From positions 1 through 64,000 of the forward strand of contig NZ_GG667526.1 of NCBI RefSeq assembly GCF_000159135.1: a stretch of DNA of 64,000 nt, read 5' to 3'. The translations under genes were made by a program, and so were the position numbers. The number at the start of each line of letters is the position of its first letter. Positions within the stretch are counted from its first letter, which is position 1. The notes under the pieces were generated by a model, which was not told the DNA's origin, searched no databases, and worked only from the letters and a program-made list of their open reading frames with translations. This DNA comes from Corynebacterium striatum ATCC 6940 (GTDB lineage Bacteria; Actinomycetota; Actinomycetes; Mycobacteriales; Mycobacteriaceae). Below are positions 32,412-44,776 of this stretch, piece after piece.

Positions 32412-33764
32412 ATGAAGCTGCTTTCCACCGCCCTTTCGCATGTCGCCTCAACCGCTGGTCAACTCTCCGAGCACCGCGACGAGTACACCGGTATTGCGTT
32501 TAATTTAGGCTTCGAGGTGCTCCACTACGACTTGGACCTCACCTACCGCGTGGAGCCCAACATGCTGCAGGGCGTGGCGGTGCTGCACATGCGCGCACTT
32601 GACGACGTCGACAAGCTCACCCTTGATCTTGGTGGCGCCATGGTGGCACGCCGTATCACGGCTAAAAATGCACCACGCGTGGCGAAGTTCCGGCAATCCA
32701 CTGGCAAGTTGCGCATCAGTTTCGCCGAGACCGTGGAGGAAGGCACCGAGTTTGAGCTCCACATCCGCTACGGCGGCTCCCCGCGCCCAATTCGCACCCC
32801 GTGGGGCGAGCTGGGGTGGGAGGAGACCGAGTCAGGATCCCTGGTGGCTAGCCAGCCCAACGGCGCTCCCAGCTGGTTCCCATGCGATGACACCCCGAGC
32901 GAGAAGGCCACCTACGATATTCGGATTACCGCAGATGATCCGTTCCGTGTTATTTCTAATGGAAAATTGGTCTCCCGCAAGCAAGCCAGCGGTTCCACAA
33001 CGACCTGGCATTACCGCACCGAGCACCCCATGGCCACTTACCTCGCCACGGTGCAGGTTGGTGAATTTGTGGAGATTGATTTGGGCAAGCACGTTCGCGC
33101 ATGGGCCCCGACGCAGCTCAAAGAGGCGGTCAAGCGCGAATTCGCACACCAACACGAAATGTTGAAGTTCTACGCCGATTGCTTTGGCAGTTACCCATTC
33201 GACGAATACCAGGTCGTCATTACCGAGGACGAGTTAGAGATTCCGCTGGAGGCCCAGGGACTTTCTATTTTCGGCTCGAACCATGTCTCGGCTACCTTTG
33301 AGCGTCTCATCGCTCACGAGCTATCCCATCAATGGTTTGGTAATTCGGTGGGACTCACAGAATGGAAAGACATTTGGCTTAATGAGGGCTTTGCCTGCTA
33401 CTGCGAGTGGCTGTGGATGGAGCACGCGCACGACCAGCCTGCGCATGATTCGGCGCGTTCCCACTACAACGTCTTGGCACGCAAAAAGCAGGACCTTAAG
33501 CTTTCCAATCCCGGCACACGCGACATGTTCGATGACCGCGTATACAAACGTGGGGCCCTCACGGTTCACGCTTTACGCCGCCTGCTTGGCGACGTCGCCT
33601 TTTTCCGCGCCGTCCGCTCCTATGTAAAGGCCAGCCAGCATAACGTCGTTAGTCCTGCGAATCTCATTGAACGCCTGCACGCAGAGAGCGAGGATCCGGC
33701 TGCCGTGGACGCGCTGCTTGAGCAGTGGCTGGATCACACGGCGCTACCCAAATTCCCCGCATAG
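32412..33764 (+). CDS. M1 family zinc aminopeptidase
   Basis: A 450-residue gluzincin. The zinc site HELSHQWFGN (His302, Glu303, His306) and the downstream third ligand in LNEGFA are present, after a beta-rich N-terminal domain. The exopeptidase GxMEN loop is not evident: the equivalent region reads IPLEAQGLS, which is unusual. It is shorter than PepN (about 870) and lacks the large C-terminal helical domain, like other compact actinobacterial M1 peptidases. No signal peptide is seen, so it is cytosolic. Confidence 0.88.
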   Translation: MKLLSTALSHVASTAGQLSEHRDEYTGIAFNLGFEVLHYDLDLTYRVEPNMLQGVAVLHMRALDDVDKLTLDLGGAMVARRITAKNAPRVAKFRQSTGKLRISFAETVEEGTEFELHIRYGGSPRPIRTPWGELGWEETESGSLVASQPNGAPSWFPCDDTPSEKATYDIRITADDPFRVISNGKLVSRKQASGSTTTWHYRTEHPMATYLATVQVGEFVEIDLGKHVRAWAPTQLKEAVKREFAHQHEMLKFYADCFGSYPFDEYQVVITEDELEIPLEAQGLSIFGSNHVSATFERLIAHELSHQWFGNSVGLTEWKDIWLNEGFACYCEWLWMEHAHDQPAHDSARSHYNVLARKKQDLKLSNPGTRDMFDDRVYKRGALTVHALRRLLGDVAFFRAVRSYVKASQHNVVSPANLIERLHAESEDPAAVDALLEQWLDHTALPKFPA

Positions 33765-33826
33765 CTCGTCACATAACTGTCTACCCTTACTGAGTGTTTA
33801 ATTCGAAAAGTTTTTCTACTTCCCTA

Positions 33827-33854
33827 TTGACACACCTTTAGGATTCGATATAAT
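33827..33854 (+). promoter_or_regulatory. Near-perfect sigma-A promoter for the 13E12 gene
   Basis: TTGACA at 33827-33832 and TATAAT at 33849-33854 with a 16-bp spacer are both exact consensus. ATTCGA-type hexamers recur around it (33802, 33843, an inverted TCGAAT at 33866, 33878), including ATTCGAT facing ATCGAAT, which suggests a repressor operator over the -10 region. Confidence 0.8.
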
Positions 33855-33899
33855 AGAACATGTAATCGAATACGGGGATTCGAGAGGGGGACGGAAACA

Positions 33900-36427
<2,528 letters not shown>

Positions 36428-36436
36428 GGGGCAATC

Positions 36437-37780
36437 ATGCAGATCAAGAAGACAGCCATTGAAGGCCTGCTCATCCTGGAACTGGATGTGCACAGCGACA
36501 ACCGTGGCTGGTTCAAGGAGAATTGGCAGCGCGCCAAGATGCTGGATGCCGGGCTGCCGGACTTTCAGCCGGTGCAGAACAACGTTTCTTTCAACGCCGC
36601 GAGGGGCGTGACTCGCGGCCTCCACGCCGAACCATGGGACAAGCTGGTGAGCATCGCCCATGGCAAAGTTTTTGGCGCGTGGTGCGACGTGCGCGAGGGC
36701 TCTCCGACCTACGGCGAGCTGGTCACCCACGAAATTGGGCCGGAGACCGCCGTCTTTGTGCCCTGGGGCGTGGCCAACGGTTTCCAGGCGCTGGAGGAAA
36801 CCGCCTATTCTTACCTCGTCAATGACCACTGGTCACCGGATGCGGAGTACACATTCGTGAATCTGGACATGGTGGATTGGCCGCTCGAACCCACGGAGAT
36901 CTCTGACAAAGACCGGGCTCACCCACGCCTTGCCGACGTCACCCCCATGGCCCCGCGCAAAGTATTGGTCACCGGTGCAAACGGTCAACTGGGGCGCGCG
37001 CTGCGCCAAGTGTTGCCCCACGCTGAGTTCTGTGCACGCGAGGACTTCGACATCTGCAACCCACCTGAGCGCCATTGGCGGCACTACTCCACAATCATTA
37101 ACTGCGCTGCCTACAACGACGTCAATGGGGCCGAGTCCGACCGCGCCCGCGCCTGGGAAGTCAACGCCCTAGCGCCCGCGAAGCTCGCGCGCATCGCCGT
37201 GGGGAACAACCTGACCTTGGTGCATGTCTCGAGCGACTACATCTTCGACGGTTCCCAGAAAATCCACACCGAGGAGGAAACACCCAGCCCGTTAAGCCTG
37301 TATGGGGCGTCGAAGGCGGCAGGTGAGGCGTCGGCAAGCGTGGCGCCAAAGCACTACATCGTGCGCACCTCCTGGGTCTTTGGGGACGGCAATAACTTCG
37401 TCAAGACCATGGCGCGGCTTGCCAAACAGGGCGTGGAACCGAAGGTGATCCATGACCAGCACGGGCGGCCGACCTTCGCCGAGGACCTAGCCAAGGGCAT
37501 CGCTCACCTGCTCAAGGTGCAGGCACCCTACGGCATCTACAACATATCCTCCGGGGGCGACAGCGTAGGCCGCGACGAAATCGCGATGGCCACGTTCATC
37601 GGGCTCGGCCACGACCCTTCCGAGGTCCACCCGGTCAGCGCCGAGGAATACGGCGATGAGCCCGCGCAGCGTCCGCTGGAGTCCACGCTGGATTTGTCCA
37701 AGATTGAGGCCACCGGCTTTAGCCCTATGAACTGGCGCGCGGCGATTGCGCTGTACCTCGCGCTCTACTCGCTGGATTAA
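36437..37780 (+). CDS. rmlCD: Fused dTDP-4-keto-rhamnose 3,5-epimerase and reductase
   Basis: A 447-residue fusion of the last two enzymes of dTDP-L-rhamnose synthesis. Residues 1 to about 170 are the RmlC cupin epimerase ([20 protein letters not shown], with the catalytic His in RGLHAE). From about 172, [16 protein letters not shown] starts the RmlD reductase, with YGASKAAGE as the Tyr-Lys pair and the [11 protein letters not shown] region. The fusion should channel an unstable keto sugar. It is preceded by rmlB and followed by rmlA, whose ATG is 10 bp after its stop. Confidence 0.94.
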   Translation: MQIKKTAIEGLLILELDVHSDNRGWFKENWQRAKMLDAGLPDFQPVQNNVSFNAARGVTRGLHAEPWDKLVSIAHGKVFGAWCDVREGSPTYGELVTHEIGPETAVFVPWGVANGFQALEETAYSYLVNDHWSPDAEYTFVNLDMVDWPLEPTEISDKDRAHPRLADVTPMAPRKVLVTGANGQLGRALRQVLPHAEFCAREDFDICNPPERHWRHYSTIINCAAYNDVNGAESDRARAWEVNALAPAKLARIAVGNNLTLVHVSSDYIFDGSQKIHTEEETPSPLSLYGASKAAGEASASVAPKHYIVRTSWVFGDGNNFVKTMARLAKQGVEPKVIHDQHGRPTFAEDLAKGIAHLLKVQAPYGIYNISSGGDSVGRDEIAMATFIGLGHDPSEVHPVSAEEYGDEPAQRPLESTLDLSKIEATGFSPMNWRAAIALYLALYSLD

Positions 37781-37790
37781 GGTTGAATTC

Positions 37791-38657
37791 ATGAAAGGCA
37801 TCATCCTCGCTGGCGGTTCAGGCACGCGCCTCTACCCCATCACCAAGGGCATCTCGAAGCAGCTCATGCCGATCTACGACAAACCCATGGTCTATTACCC
37901 GCTGAGCACTCTCATCCAGGCGGGCATCCGGGAGATCCTCATCATCACCACGCCGGAGGATTCGGCATCCTTTGAACGCCTGCTTGGCGACGGCTCCCAG
38001 CTCGGCCTCATGCTCTCCTACGCGGTGCAGCCACAGCCGGAGGGCCTGGCGCAGGCTTTCCTCATCGCGGAGGACTTCATCGGGGATGACTCGGTGGCGC
38101 TCGTTCTGGGCGACAACATCTTCGAAGGCCACGGCTTTGCCACCGCGCTGGGGCAGTGCCGCAATCCGGAGGGCGGCATCATCTTCGCCTACGAGGTTTC
38201 TGATCCGCAGCGCTATGGCGTGGTGGACTTCGACGCCGACGGCAATGCGCTCTCGATTGAGGAGAAGCCGGAAAGGCCCAAGTCCAACCATGCGGTGGTG
38301 GGCCTATATTTCTACGACAACTCCGTTGTTGAGATCGCCAAGTCTATCGAGCCCAGCGCCCGCGGGGAGCTAGAAATCACCGCGGTCAACGAGGAATACC
38401 TGCGGCGCGGGCAGCTGCGCGTACAGCGCATGCAGCGCGGCGACGTATGGCTGGATACCGGCACCGTGGACTCCATGAGCGAGGCCTCCGCCTACGTCGA
38501 GGTCATGCAAAAGCGCACCGGCACGGTGATTGGCTCACCCGAGGTGGCGGCCTACCACGAGGGTTTCATCTCCCGGCAGGCCTTGGCCGCGCTCGCCGAT
38601 CCGCTCATGAAATCAGGCTATGGCGCCTATCTGGTGGACGCAGCGAGCGAGGGCTAA
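37791..38657 (+). CDS. rmlA: Glucose-1-phosphate thymidylyltransferase
   Basis: A 288-residue nucleotidyltransferase that makes dTDP-glucose from dTTP and glucose-1-phosphate, first committed step to dTDP-rhamnose. The N-terminal [20 protein letters not shown] motif, [19 protein letters not shown] and ISIEEKPE-like region ([12 protein letters not shown]) are complete. Last gene of the rmlB-rmlCD-rmlA unit; it converges with the metallo-hydrolase gene with stops directly abutting at 38657/38658. Confidence 0.96.
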   Translation: MKGIILAGGSGTRLYPITKGISKQLMPIYDKPMVYYPLSTLIQAGIREILIITTPEDSASFERLLGDGSQLGLMLSYAVQPQPEGLAQAFLIAEDFIGDDSVALVLGDNIFEGHGFATALGQCRNPEGGIIFAYEVSDPQRYGVVDFDADGNALSIEEKPERPKSNHAVVGLYFYDNSVVEIAKSIEPSARGELEITAVNEEYLRRGQLRVQRMQRGDVWLDTGTVDSMSEASAYVEVMQKRTGTVIGSPEVAAYHEGFISRQALAALADPLMKSGYGAYLVDAASEG

Positions 38658-39278
38658 CTAATAGCCGCGGGCCACGTACTCGTCGATGCGGGCAGCCTCT
38701 GCCCCTACCGTGGTTTCATCGCCGTGACCTGGCAGGACGCGAGTCTCCGGGGGCAGGTGGAACACGACGTTGCGCAGCGACTCGATGATGACGTCGAAGT
38801 CGGAGTACTTGCGGCCGGTAGCACCGGGCCCGCCATTGAAGAGGGTGTCTCCGGAGAGTAGAACGCCGTCGGATGGCAGGTGCAAGACCACACAGCCCGG
38901 GGAGTGACCTGGGGTGTGGAACACCGTGATGTCCTCGCCGCTGACCTGGAACTGCTGGTTATCCGCCAGCGGGGTGAAAGGCGCACCGCCGTTGGACTCC
39001 TCCCACAGCATCTCATCGTCGGGGTGGAGATAAACCTCGGCTCTAAAGCGCTCGGCGGCCGCGGGCGCGAGGTCACAGTGGTCGTTGTGGGCGTGAGTGA
39101 GGAGGATGCCCTTGACGGGGCGGTCGCCAACCATGTCGGCCACTGCGTCTAGGTCGTGGGAAGGGTCCACCACGTAAACGCCGGAGGCATCGCCTATGAC
39201 ATAGACGTTATTATCCACGTCCCACTCCCCGCCGTCGAGGCGAAACTTACCCGAGGTCACTACCTTATCGATCTGCAT
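38658..39278 (-). CDS. MBL-fold metallo-hydrolase (glyoxalase II-like)
   Basis: A 206-residue zinc hydrolase with the full metallo-beta-lactamase signature THAHNDHCD, plus HTPGHSPGCV, LLSGDTLF and the last His in LPGHGDET. It lies 31 bp downstream of the mycothiol-linked formaldehyde dehydrogenase gene on the same strand. In corynebacteria and mycobacteria this pair is conserved. The hydrolase probably cleaves the S-formylmycothiol product or a related thioester (inference). Confidence 0.88.
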   Translation of the reverse strand: MQIDKVVTSGKFRLDGGEWDVDNNVYVIGDASGVYVVDPSHDLDAVADMVGDRPVKGILLTHAHNDHCDLAPAAAERFRAEVYLHPDDEMLWEESNGGAPFTPLADNQQFQVSGEDITVFHTPGHSPGCVVLHLPSDGVLLSGDTLFNGGPGATGRKYSDFDVIIESLRNVVFHLPPETRVLPGHGDETTVGAEAARIDEYVARGY

Positions 39279-39309
39279 CTTTGCTCCTTCTTGATTGCAC
39301 CCTAGCGGT

Positions 39310-40425
39310 TTACGCGAACTCTACGACAGAACGCAGAACCTTGCCGGACTTCATGGTGGTGAAGGCTTCCTCGACGTCGTCAAGCGCAATGCGCTCCGAG
39401 ACGAACTTGTCCAGCGGGAACTGCCCATTGCGGTGCAAGGAGACGTAGGCCGGGAAGTCGCGCTCCGGGAGGCAATCACCGTACCACGCCGGCTTGATGG
39501 AACCCCCGCGGCCGTACAGGTCGATGGCTGGGATATCCACGTGATCCGTGAGGTTCGGCACGCCCACCATGACCATGCGGCCGGCGTGATCGCGGGAGTA
39601 GAAAGCCTGGCGCCAGGTCGGCTGAATGCCCACTGCATCGATGGTGACGTCGGTGCCGAAGCCCTCGGTGAGGTTGCGGACGGCCTCGACGACCTCGTCC
39701 TCGCTCAAATCCTTGGTGTTGATCGTGTCGGTGGCGCCGAACTCGCGGGCGGTTTCCAGCTTGGATTCGTCGATGTCCACCGCGATGATCTTCGCAGCAC
39801 CTGCCAGCTTGGCTCCTGCGATGGCCGCAGTGCCCACGCCGCCGCAGCCGAATACGGCGACGGACTCGCCTAGCTGGATGTCGGCGGTATTAACCGCAGC
39901 GCCCAGGCCTGCCATGATGCCGCAGCCGAGCAGGCCAGCGGCGGCAGGATCCTCGCCTGGATCCACCTTGGTGCACTGACCCTCGTGAACCAGGGTCTTC
40001 TCCGCGAAGGACCCGATGCCGAGCGCTGGGGTCAGCTCCGTGCCGGCGTCCTGGTCGCCTTCGGCCAGACGCATCTTCGCGGAAGCATTATGGGTGTTAA
40101 AGCAGTACTTCGGCTCGCCCTTCTTGCAGGCGCGGCACTCGCCACACACGGCGCGCCAGTTCAGGATGACGAAGTCACCGACCTCCACGTGAGTTACGTC
40201 GGAGCCCACGCGCTCGACGACGCCCGCAGCCTCATGTCCAAGCAGGAACGGGAAGGCATCTTCGATGTCGCCGTCGCGGTAGGCCAGGTCGGTGTGGCAC
40301 ACACCGCAGGCCTGAACTTTTACGATGACGTCGTTAGCGCCCGGCTCGGGCACGACGATGTCAACGGTCTCTACTGGTGCACCCTTGGAACGGGCGATTA
40401 CTGCTTTAACGGTTGTTTCACTCAT
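39310..40425 (-). CDS. S-(hydroxymethyl)mycothiol dehydrogenase
   Basis: A 371-residue zinc alcohol dehydrogenase of class III-like type. It oxidises the formaldehyde-mycothiol adduct with NAD+, the actinobacterial equivalent of glutathione-dependent formaldehyde detoxification. Catalytic zinc ligands are in CGVCHTD and GHEAAGVVE; the structural zinc site is [15 protein letters not shown]. The nucleotide-binding [14 protein letters not shown] is intact. It diverges from nothing close, and its partner metallo-hydrolase follows. The family is called AdhE/FadH or MscR in different actinobacteria, so I leave the symbol blank. Confidence 0.93.
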   Translation of the reverse strand: MSETTVKAVIARSKGAPVETVDIVVPEPGANDVIVKVQACGVCHTDLAYRDGDIEDAFPFLLGHEAAGVVERVGSDVTHVEVGDFVILNWRAVCGECRACKKGEPKYCFNTHNASAKMRLAEGDQDAGTELTPALGIGSFAEKTLVHEGQCTKVDPGEDPAAAGLLGCGIMAGLGAAVNTADIQLGESVAVFGCGGVGTAAIAGAKLAGAAKIIAVDIDESKLETAREFGATDTINTKDLSEDEVVEAVRNLTEGFGTDVTIDAVGIQPTWRQAFYSRDHAGRMVMVGVPNLTDHVDIPAIDLYGRGGSIKPAWYGDCLPERDFPAYVSLHRNGQFPLDKFVSERIALDDVEEAFTTMKSGKVLRSVVEFA

Positions 40426-40484
40426 GCGGCCGAGCCTACACAGATTTTCAGCAAGGCCGTACTAATGAAAATGTCTTTCAGAAT

Positions 40485-41297
40485 CTAGGATGCGGCAATA
40501 ACGTTTGCCGCATGCTCGTGACCGCGCTGGTTGATGTGCAGCGGCAGATTGCCGTCGCCCGCAGTAAAGTCCACAAGACCAGCCCACATGCGCTGATCCG
40601 CGTTCGCACACATGCCGTTATTACGGGAAGAAGGCTTCATGTCGAGAAATTCGACACCCGTACGGGACGCAAGGTCAACCTGCATCCACTGGGCTGCATT
40701 CTCCCAGCCTTCCACCTGCGGAAGGTAGGTGCGATCCGCCGGAGTTGGGCCAACGTGCAGCAAGCAGTAGCTCCCCGCGGAACCAATGGTCGGATAGCCC
40801 ACAATCTGAATACGCGCGTTCGGCGCAGCGGCACGAATGCGGTTAATCAAAGGTGCATTCGCATCAACAAAGCGGCGACGCAGCTCGCCCTCGCTCATTC
40901 CGGGGTTGTTGTAGGTGTCATTGAAACCGGTGGTGTAGAGAACTCGACGCGTCTCACCGCTGAGCGCCCCCGTCTGGATAGCGCGGTCCACCTGGGAGAA
41001 CATCTGCGGCCCAGGGGAGAAGGAAACGGCGCCGGAGCAGGAGAAATCAGCGACCGGCAGGCCCAACTTCGCGCCGGTGCGCTTTGCAAAGTTATTGGAC
41101 TGCGGGCAATTCACACCACCAGCACTTTGAGAGCTCAGACGCGCCTGCAGGTAGGCTCCCACATCAGGGTCCGCCAAAACGGAGTCACCGAAAGCCACCA
41201 AGTTACGCTCAGCCGCAACCGCCTGCGGCACCTGGCCAACCCCCACCGCAACAAACATAGCGGCGGCGACAGCAGCCACCTTCTTCTTCAGCTTCAT
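40485..41297 (-). CDS. Secreted SGNH/GDSL hydrolase
   Basis: A 270-residue exported lipase/esterase-like protein. Signal peptide to about residue 29 (AVAAE). Block I is AFGDSVLADP with the nucleophile Ser39, block III GFNDTYNN supplies Asn, and block V LPLHINQRGHEHAAN gives the late Asp/His region; here the Asp of DxxH reads N or is shifted (FTAGDGNLPLH). Four or more cysteines (NCPQS, FSCSG, YCLLH, GMCAN) suggest two disulfides, as in the mycobacterial and streptomycete SGNH lipases. Substrate unknown. It has AGAGGAA before the ATG. Confidence 0.87.
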   Translation of the reverse strand: MKLKKKVAAVAAAMFVAVGVGQVPQAVAAERNLVAFGDSVLADPDVGAYLQARLSSQSAGGVNCPQSNNFAKRTGAKLGLPVADFSCSGAVSFSPGPQMFSQVDRAIQTGALSGETRRVLYTTGFNDTYNNPGMSEGELRRRFVDANAPLINRIRAAAPNARIQIVGYPTIGSAGSYCLLHVGPTPADRTYLPQVEGWENAAQWMQVDLASRTGVEFLDMKPSSRNNGMCANADQRMWAGLVDFTAGDGNLPLHINQRGHEHAANVIAAS

Positions 41298-41532
41298 TAG
41301 ATTCCTCTCAAAATTTGTCGCACATTATCCTAGCGCAACCTGGATGCCCGTCCAGTTGACCGCCAGGAATCCGGATATTCAGAAAATGTGTTTAGAATCA
41401 AAAGTATCCTACGCTACTTTACGGTAACTTCTGTAACACTAGCAACATTTGACCCCTTCAGAGCAACGGTTAGCCCTGAAAATACGATAGAGAAGCGAAT
41501 AGCTCTCCAAATTATTTTGAAAATAGGTTTAT

Positions 41533-43176
41533 ATGTCTTTCAATTTTTCCGATTTAGCTTTCAAAGCTGCGGCGATCAGCCGCTTTGTCCCCGAACTCTT
41601 CAAGTCCGGAATCATTACCCACCACGACGGAATCACTCCCCTGATCAAGGCAGGGCCAATCCTGACCCGCTACCGCTTCACCACGGCGCGCGAGCTCGAG
41701 CAGGGCTACATCACCTGTCCAGATCGCATTGCGCTTATCGATGACGACGGCACCCTCACCTACCGCCAACTGCGCAATAACGCGCAGACCCTCGCCAAGC
41801 ACTTGCGCGCGCTCGACCTGCCGGAGATCCGCCTCGGTGTCATGGCTCGCAACGGCCGCGGCATCATTATCCCGCTCGGTGCCAAAGGCTACGCGGGTGC
41901 CCACATCTTCCTGCTCAACGTGGGTTCCTCTCCGGAACAGCTAGCCGGTTGCATCGAAGAAAACAACATCAACGTCCTCGCTATCGATGACGAATTCATC
42001 GACCGTCTCGATCCGGCCTATTACGAGAAGCTCGAGGTCATCATCAGCCACGACTCGGGCGCGGAACATTATGGATTGCGCACGCTAAGCGACGTCGTCA
42101 AGCACCCCGAGGCCGTCTCCCAGGTCCGCCTGGACAAGTACCCCAAGCATGGCCACATCGTGCTGATGTCTTCCGGCACCACCGGCATCCCGAAGGGCAT
42201 CATGCGCCCAGAGCCGACCCTGCCGGTCGTGCTTGCCTCCATCGTGGGCAACATCCCGTGGCGCGCAAACCAGAAGGTGCAGATGACGGCGTCCATCTTC
42301 CACACTTGGGGTTGGGCCTGCGTCAACATCGCGCTGGGTCTGCGCAACACCATCGTGACCCGCCGCGACTTTGACCCGGAGCTGGCGCTCGATGATATTC
42401 AGCGCTACAAGCTCGACGGCCTGCTATCCTCCCCCGTCTTTTTCCGTGCGATGGTCGAAGTGGACCCATCTGGGCGCTACGACACCTCTTCGTTAAAGTT
42501 CATCGCTTCTGCAGGCCACGCGCTCACGCCGCAGATTGTGGAGGAAACCAACGGGCGCTTCGGACCCATTCTGTGCAACGTATACGGCTCCACGGAGCTC
42601 GCGCTCGCCTCCACGGCGACGATGGAAGAGGTGGCCAAGGACCCGACCACCGGCGGCAAGGTGGCTTCGGGCACGAAGCTGCGCATCCTCGACGAGGAGG
42701 GCATCGAGGTGCCGCGCGGCGAGGTCGGCGAGATTTACCTGACCAACTCCACCGCGTTGATTGGCTACACCAACCCGAAGATCAAGCTAAACAAGATTGA
42801 CGGGCTGATTTCCATCGGCGACTTGGGCTACATCGACGAGCAGGGTTACCTGCACGTGGTGGGTCGCGCCGACGACATGATTATCGTCGGCGGCGAGAAC
42901 GTTCACCCGCAGTCGGTCACTGAGATTCTGGAAGCGATGCCGGGCATCCACGAGGTGCACGCCGGCGGCGTGGAGGACGAGAAGACCTTCCAGCGCATCG
43001 CGGTGTGGGCTGTGACCACCAAGGATTCGCTGGGCAAGTCCGTGACGGCAGAAACCATCCGCGAATGGGTGCGCGAGAACCTCGCCGACCACTCGGTGCC
43101 GCGCGATGTCCACTTCCTAGACAAGCTTCCGCGCAACGCTACGGGCAAGGTTGTCCCGCGCTTGCTGCAGAGCTAA
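41533..43176 (+). CDS. Fatty-acid AMP/CoA ligase (ANL family)
   Basis: A 547-residue adenylate-forming enzyme activating a carboxylic acid, probably a fatty acid, as acyl-AMP and then acyl-CoA. The P-loop MSSGTTGIPKG (from residue 212), VYGSTELA, and the late GRADDMIIVGGENVHP with the catalytic Lys in NATGKVVPR are intact. No signal peptide. It follows an AT-rich 235-bp spacer without a good ribosome binding site. Ligation of imported fatty acids would matter in a strain lacking fatty acid synthase, which is suggested by the remnant near 6 kb. Confidence 0.9.
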   Translation: MSFNFSDLAFKAAAISRFVPELFKSGIITHHDGITPLIKAGPILTRYRFTTARELEQGYITCPDRIALIDDDGTLTYRQLRNNAQTLAKHLRALDLPEIRLGVMARNGRGIIIPLGAKGYAGAHIFLLNVGSSPEQLAGCIEENNINVLAIDDEFIDRLDPAYYEKLEVIISHDSGAEHYGLRTLSDVVKHPEAVSQVRLDKYPKHGHIVLMSSGTTGIPKGIMRPEPTLPVVLASIVGNIPWRANQKVQMTASIFHTWGWACVNIALGLRNTIVTRRDFDPELALDDIQRYKLDGLLSSPVFFRAMVEVDPSGRYDTSSLKFIASAGHALTPQIVEETNGRFGPILCNVYGSTELALASTATMEEVAKDPTTGGKVASGTKLRILDEEGIEVPRGEVGEIYLTNSTALIGYTNPKIKLNKIDGLISIGDLGYIDEQGYLHVVGRADDMIIVGGENVHPQSVTEILEAMPGIHEVHAGGVEDEKTFQRIAVWAVTTKDSLGKSVTAETIREWVRENLADHSVPRDVHFLDKLPRNATGKVVPRLLQS

Positions 43177-43222
43177 CGAGAGCTAACGCTTTCCTACTTC
43201 TCCCCCTCCCTCCGCCATCCTC

Positions 43223-43333
43223 TAGCAAATACCCAGGGGTGGAAATGCAGCTTTCTGGTGGATTGCGGGGCGTCGGCAAGCACGTGCGGTGGCGAGCAGG
43301 AAGTCTGTAGTTCCAGGTCTGGGTAACTAGCCA
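43223..43333. repeat. Palindromic intergenic element B (related to element A)
   Basis: Left end GCAAATACCCAG with TGGAA, right end TTCCA with CTGGGTA and GCC, in inverted order. The right half (AGCAGG, GTCTGT, TTCCAGG, CTGGGTA) matches the right half of the element at 28922-29028. This copy has more mismatches between arms, so it is older. Confidence 0.6.
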
Positions 43334-43343
43334 GGAAGCACTA

Positions 43344-43380
43344 AACCCGCCTCTTACAGATAAGAAGGCGGGTTCTTTTT
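43344..43380 (+). terminator. Intrinsic terminator after the acyl-CoA ligase gene
   Basis: AACCCGCCT and the inner TT pair with AA and AGGCGGGTT, followed by CTTTTTG on the plus strand. It lies just beyond the palindromic element and immediately before the 3' end of the tRNA-Thr gene on the other strand, so it may also help to end the tRNA transcript. Confidence 0.82.
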
Positions 43381-43382
43381 GA

Positions 43383-43454
43383 GCCGCTTGTGAGAATCGA
43401 ACTCACGACCTTTTCATTACGAGTGAAATGCTCTACCGACTGAGCTAAAGCGGC
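43383..43454 (-). tRNA. tRNA-Thr (anticodon CGU)
   Basis: On the minus strand, 72 nt fold as a standard cloverleaf. Acceptor GCCGCTT/AAGCGGC, D stem GCTC/GAGC, anticodon stem TTTCA/TGAAA with loop CTCGTAA (anticodon CGU, codon ACG), T stem GTGAG/CTCAC with TTCGATT loop. CCA is not encoded. In mycobacteria a tRNA-Thr also lies next to holB. Confidence 0.96.
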
Positions 43455-43539
43455 ACACTGCATATGCAGCAAAAGGGATTCTATCGCAGTGCTGGCGGGT
43501 TCCGGAAATCGCGTGTGGATCGGCGTCGGAAAGCAGGCT

Positions 43540-44739
43540 CTAGCGGGCCAAACGCAACCGCCCCACCATGCCGTCGAAGGCCACTTGGGGGTTGGCGTTC
43601 TGCAGAAGTTGTTCACGGCAGGTGCGAATCGCGGACTGCGCCGCGAGCAGACCGTCCTCGCTCACGCGCTTGGCCAGTTCGCCTGTCAATCCAGCAAAAT
43701 CCGGGTGCGTCATCTCCACTTGAGCACCGACCTTGAGCATGAGGGCATCGCGGTAGATTCCCGCTAGATCGATGAGCGCCATGTCCAAGCCGTCCGTAAT
43801 CCGGCGCTTGGCGCGCTTCTTATGCAAATCCTCGAGCTCCTTGAGGGCCGACTTGGCGTCGCGCTGTGCCCGGGCCGCGCCTTTACCCTTGGCACCCACG
43901 CCAAATGACTGCTCCAGCTTGACCAGCTCCTCCGCATCCTGCTCGGCGCGGGAATTTTTGGCGTCGGTCTCCACGAACTTCAGCAATGCCGTTACTGCTT
44001 GGAAAGCCTGCGACCCGCGGTAGACCTCCTCAGCCAGGTTGATGGCCATGGCGCGACGCTTCTGCACGCCGGGATCCTGCACCAAGTGGCGCGCGCGGCC
44101 CACGTGGCGCAGGCTGGTCACGGCGGCCAGGCGGGCGTCGTGCTCGCTGGCGCCCTCGGCGATGAGCTGCTTGACGATTCCGTCGACGCTCGGTGCCGGG
44201 ATATAGAGGTGGCGGCAGCGCGATCGCAGGGTCTGGGAAAAGTCCTGTGGGTCCTCCGACGGGGCGACCATGATGATGACCGTGCGCTCCGGCGGCTCCT
44301 CAACAGTCTTGAGAAGCGCGTTGGCAGCCTCGTTGCGGAAGCGATCGGCCTTATTGAAGATGACCACGCGCCACGGCGCCACGCTGGGAAGGCTCGCGGC
44401 GCGGCCGATCACCTCGCGGGCCTCGCCCACGGTGATGAATTGTTCTTGGGGGTCCACGTAGACCAAGTCGGTGTGTTTTTGTTGCTCGAGTACGCCACGG
44501 CAGGCCTCGCACTGGCCGCAGCCGGGGTCCCCATTTTCGTCAGCGCTAGTACACATCAACGCGGCCGCGAAGCAGAGCGCAGCCAGGGACCTTCCAGCAC
44601 CCGGCGGGCCCGTGAACAGCCACGAGTGGCTCATGGCACGCGGGTCCCCCTCCCCGCGGGCTGCCCGCGCGGCGGCCAGGATCGTGTGGGCCACCGCCGG
44701 GGTATCTGCCAATCGTTGCGCAACGCTTCCGGTATTCAC
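43540..44739 (-). CDS. holB: DNA polymerase III delta' subunit
   Basis: A 399-residue clamp-loader AAA+ subunit. Zinc-binding cysteines CGQCEACRG near residue 75, the SRC motif QTLRSRCRHLY (arginine finger), and KADRFRNEAANALLKTVEEP are present. The P-loop reads GPPGAGRS, with Arg in place of the ATP-binding Lys; delta' subunits often have a degenerate P-loop, so this is compatible with a stator role. Start GTG 44739 gives VNTGSVAQRL; a longer upstream frame runs into the divergent cyclase gene. Between tRNA-Thr and cyclase gene, as in mycobacteria. Confidence 0.92.
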   Translation of the reverse strand: MNTGSVAQRLADTPAVAHTILAAARAARGEGDPRAMSHSWLFTGPPGAGRSLAALCFAAALMCTSADENGDPGCGQCEACRGVLEQQKHTDLVYVDPQEQFITVGEAREVIGRAASLPSVAPWRVVIFNKADRFRNEAANALLKTVEEPPERTVIIMVAPSEDPQDFSQTLRSRCRHLYIPAPSVDGIVKQLIAEGASEHDARLAAVTSLRHVGRARHLVQDPGVQKRRAMAINLAEEVYRGSQAFQAVTALLKFVETDAKNSRAEQDAEELVKLEQSFGVGAKGKGAARAQRDAKSALKELEDLHKKRAKRRITDGLDMALIDLAGIYRDALMLKVGAQVEMTHPDFAGLTGELAKRVSEDGLLAAQSAIRTCREQLLQNANPQVAFDGMVGRLRLAR

Positions 44740-44776
44740 TCGCCCTAGCCTACTGGGATAACTAAAGTAATAAATC

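Noticed and set aside
33797-33815. LexA (SOS) box before the 13E12 gene
   Set aside because: ATTCGAAAAGTTTTTC only partly resembles the actinobacterial consensus with GTTCGA; the second half-site is missing.
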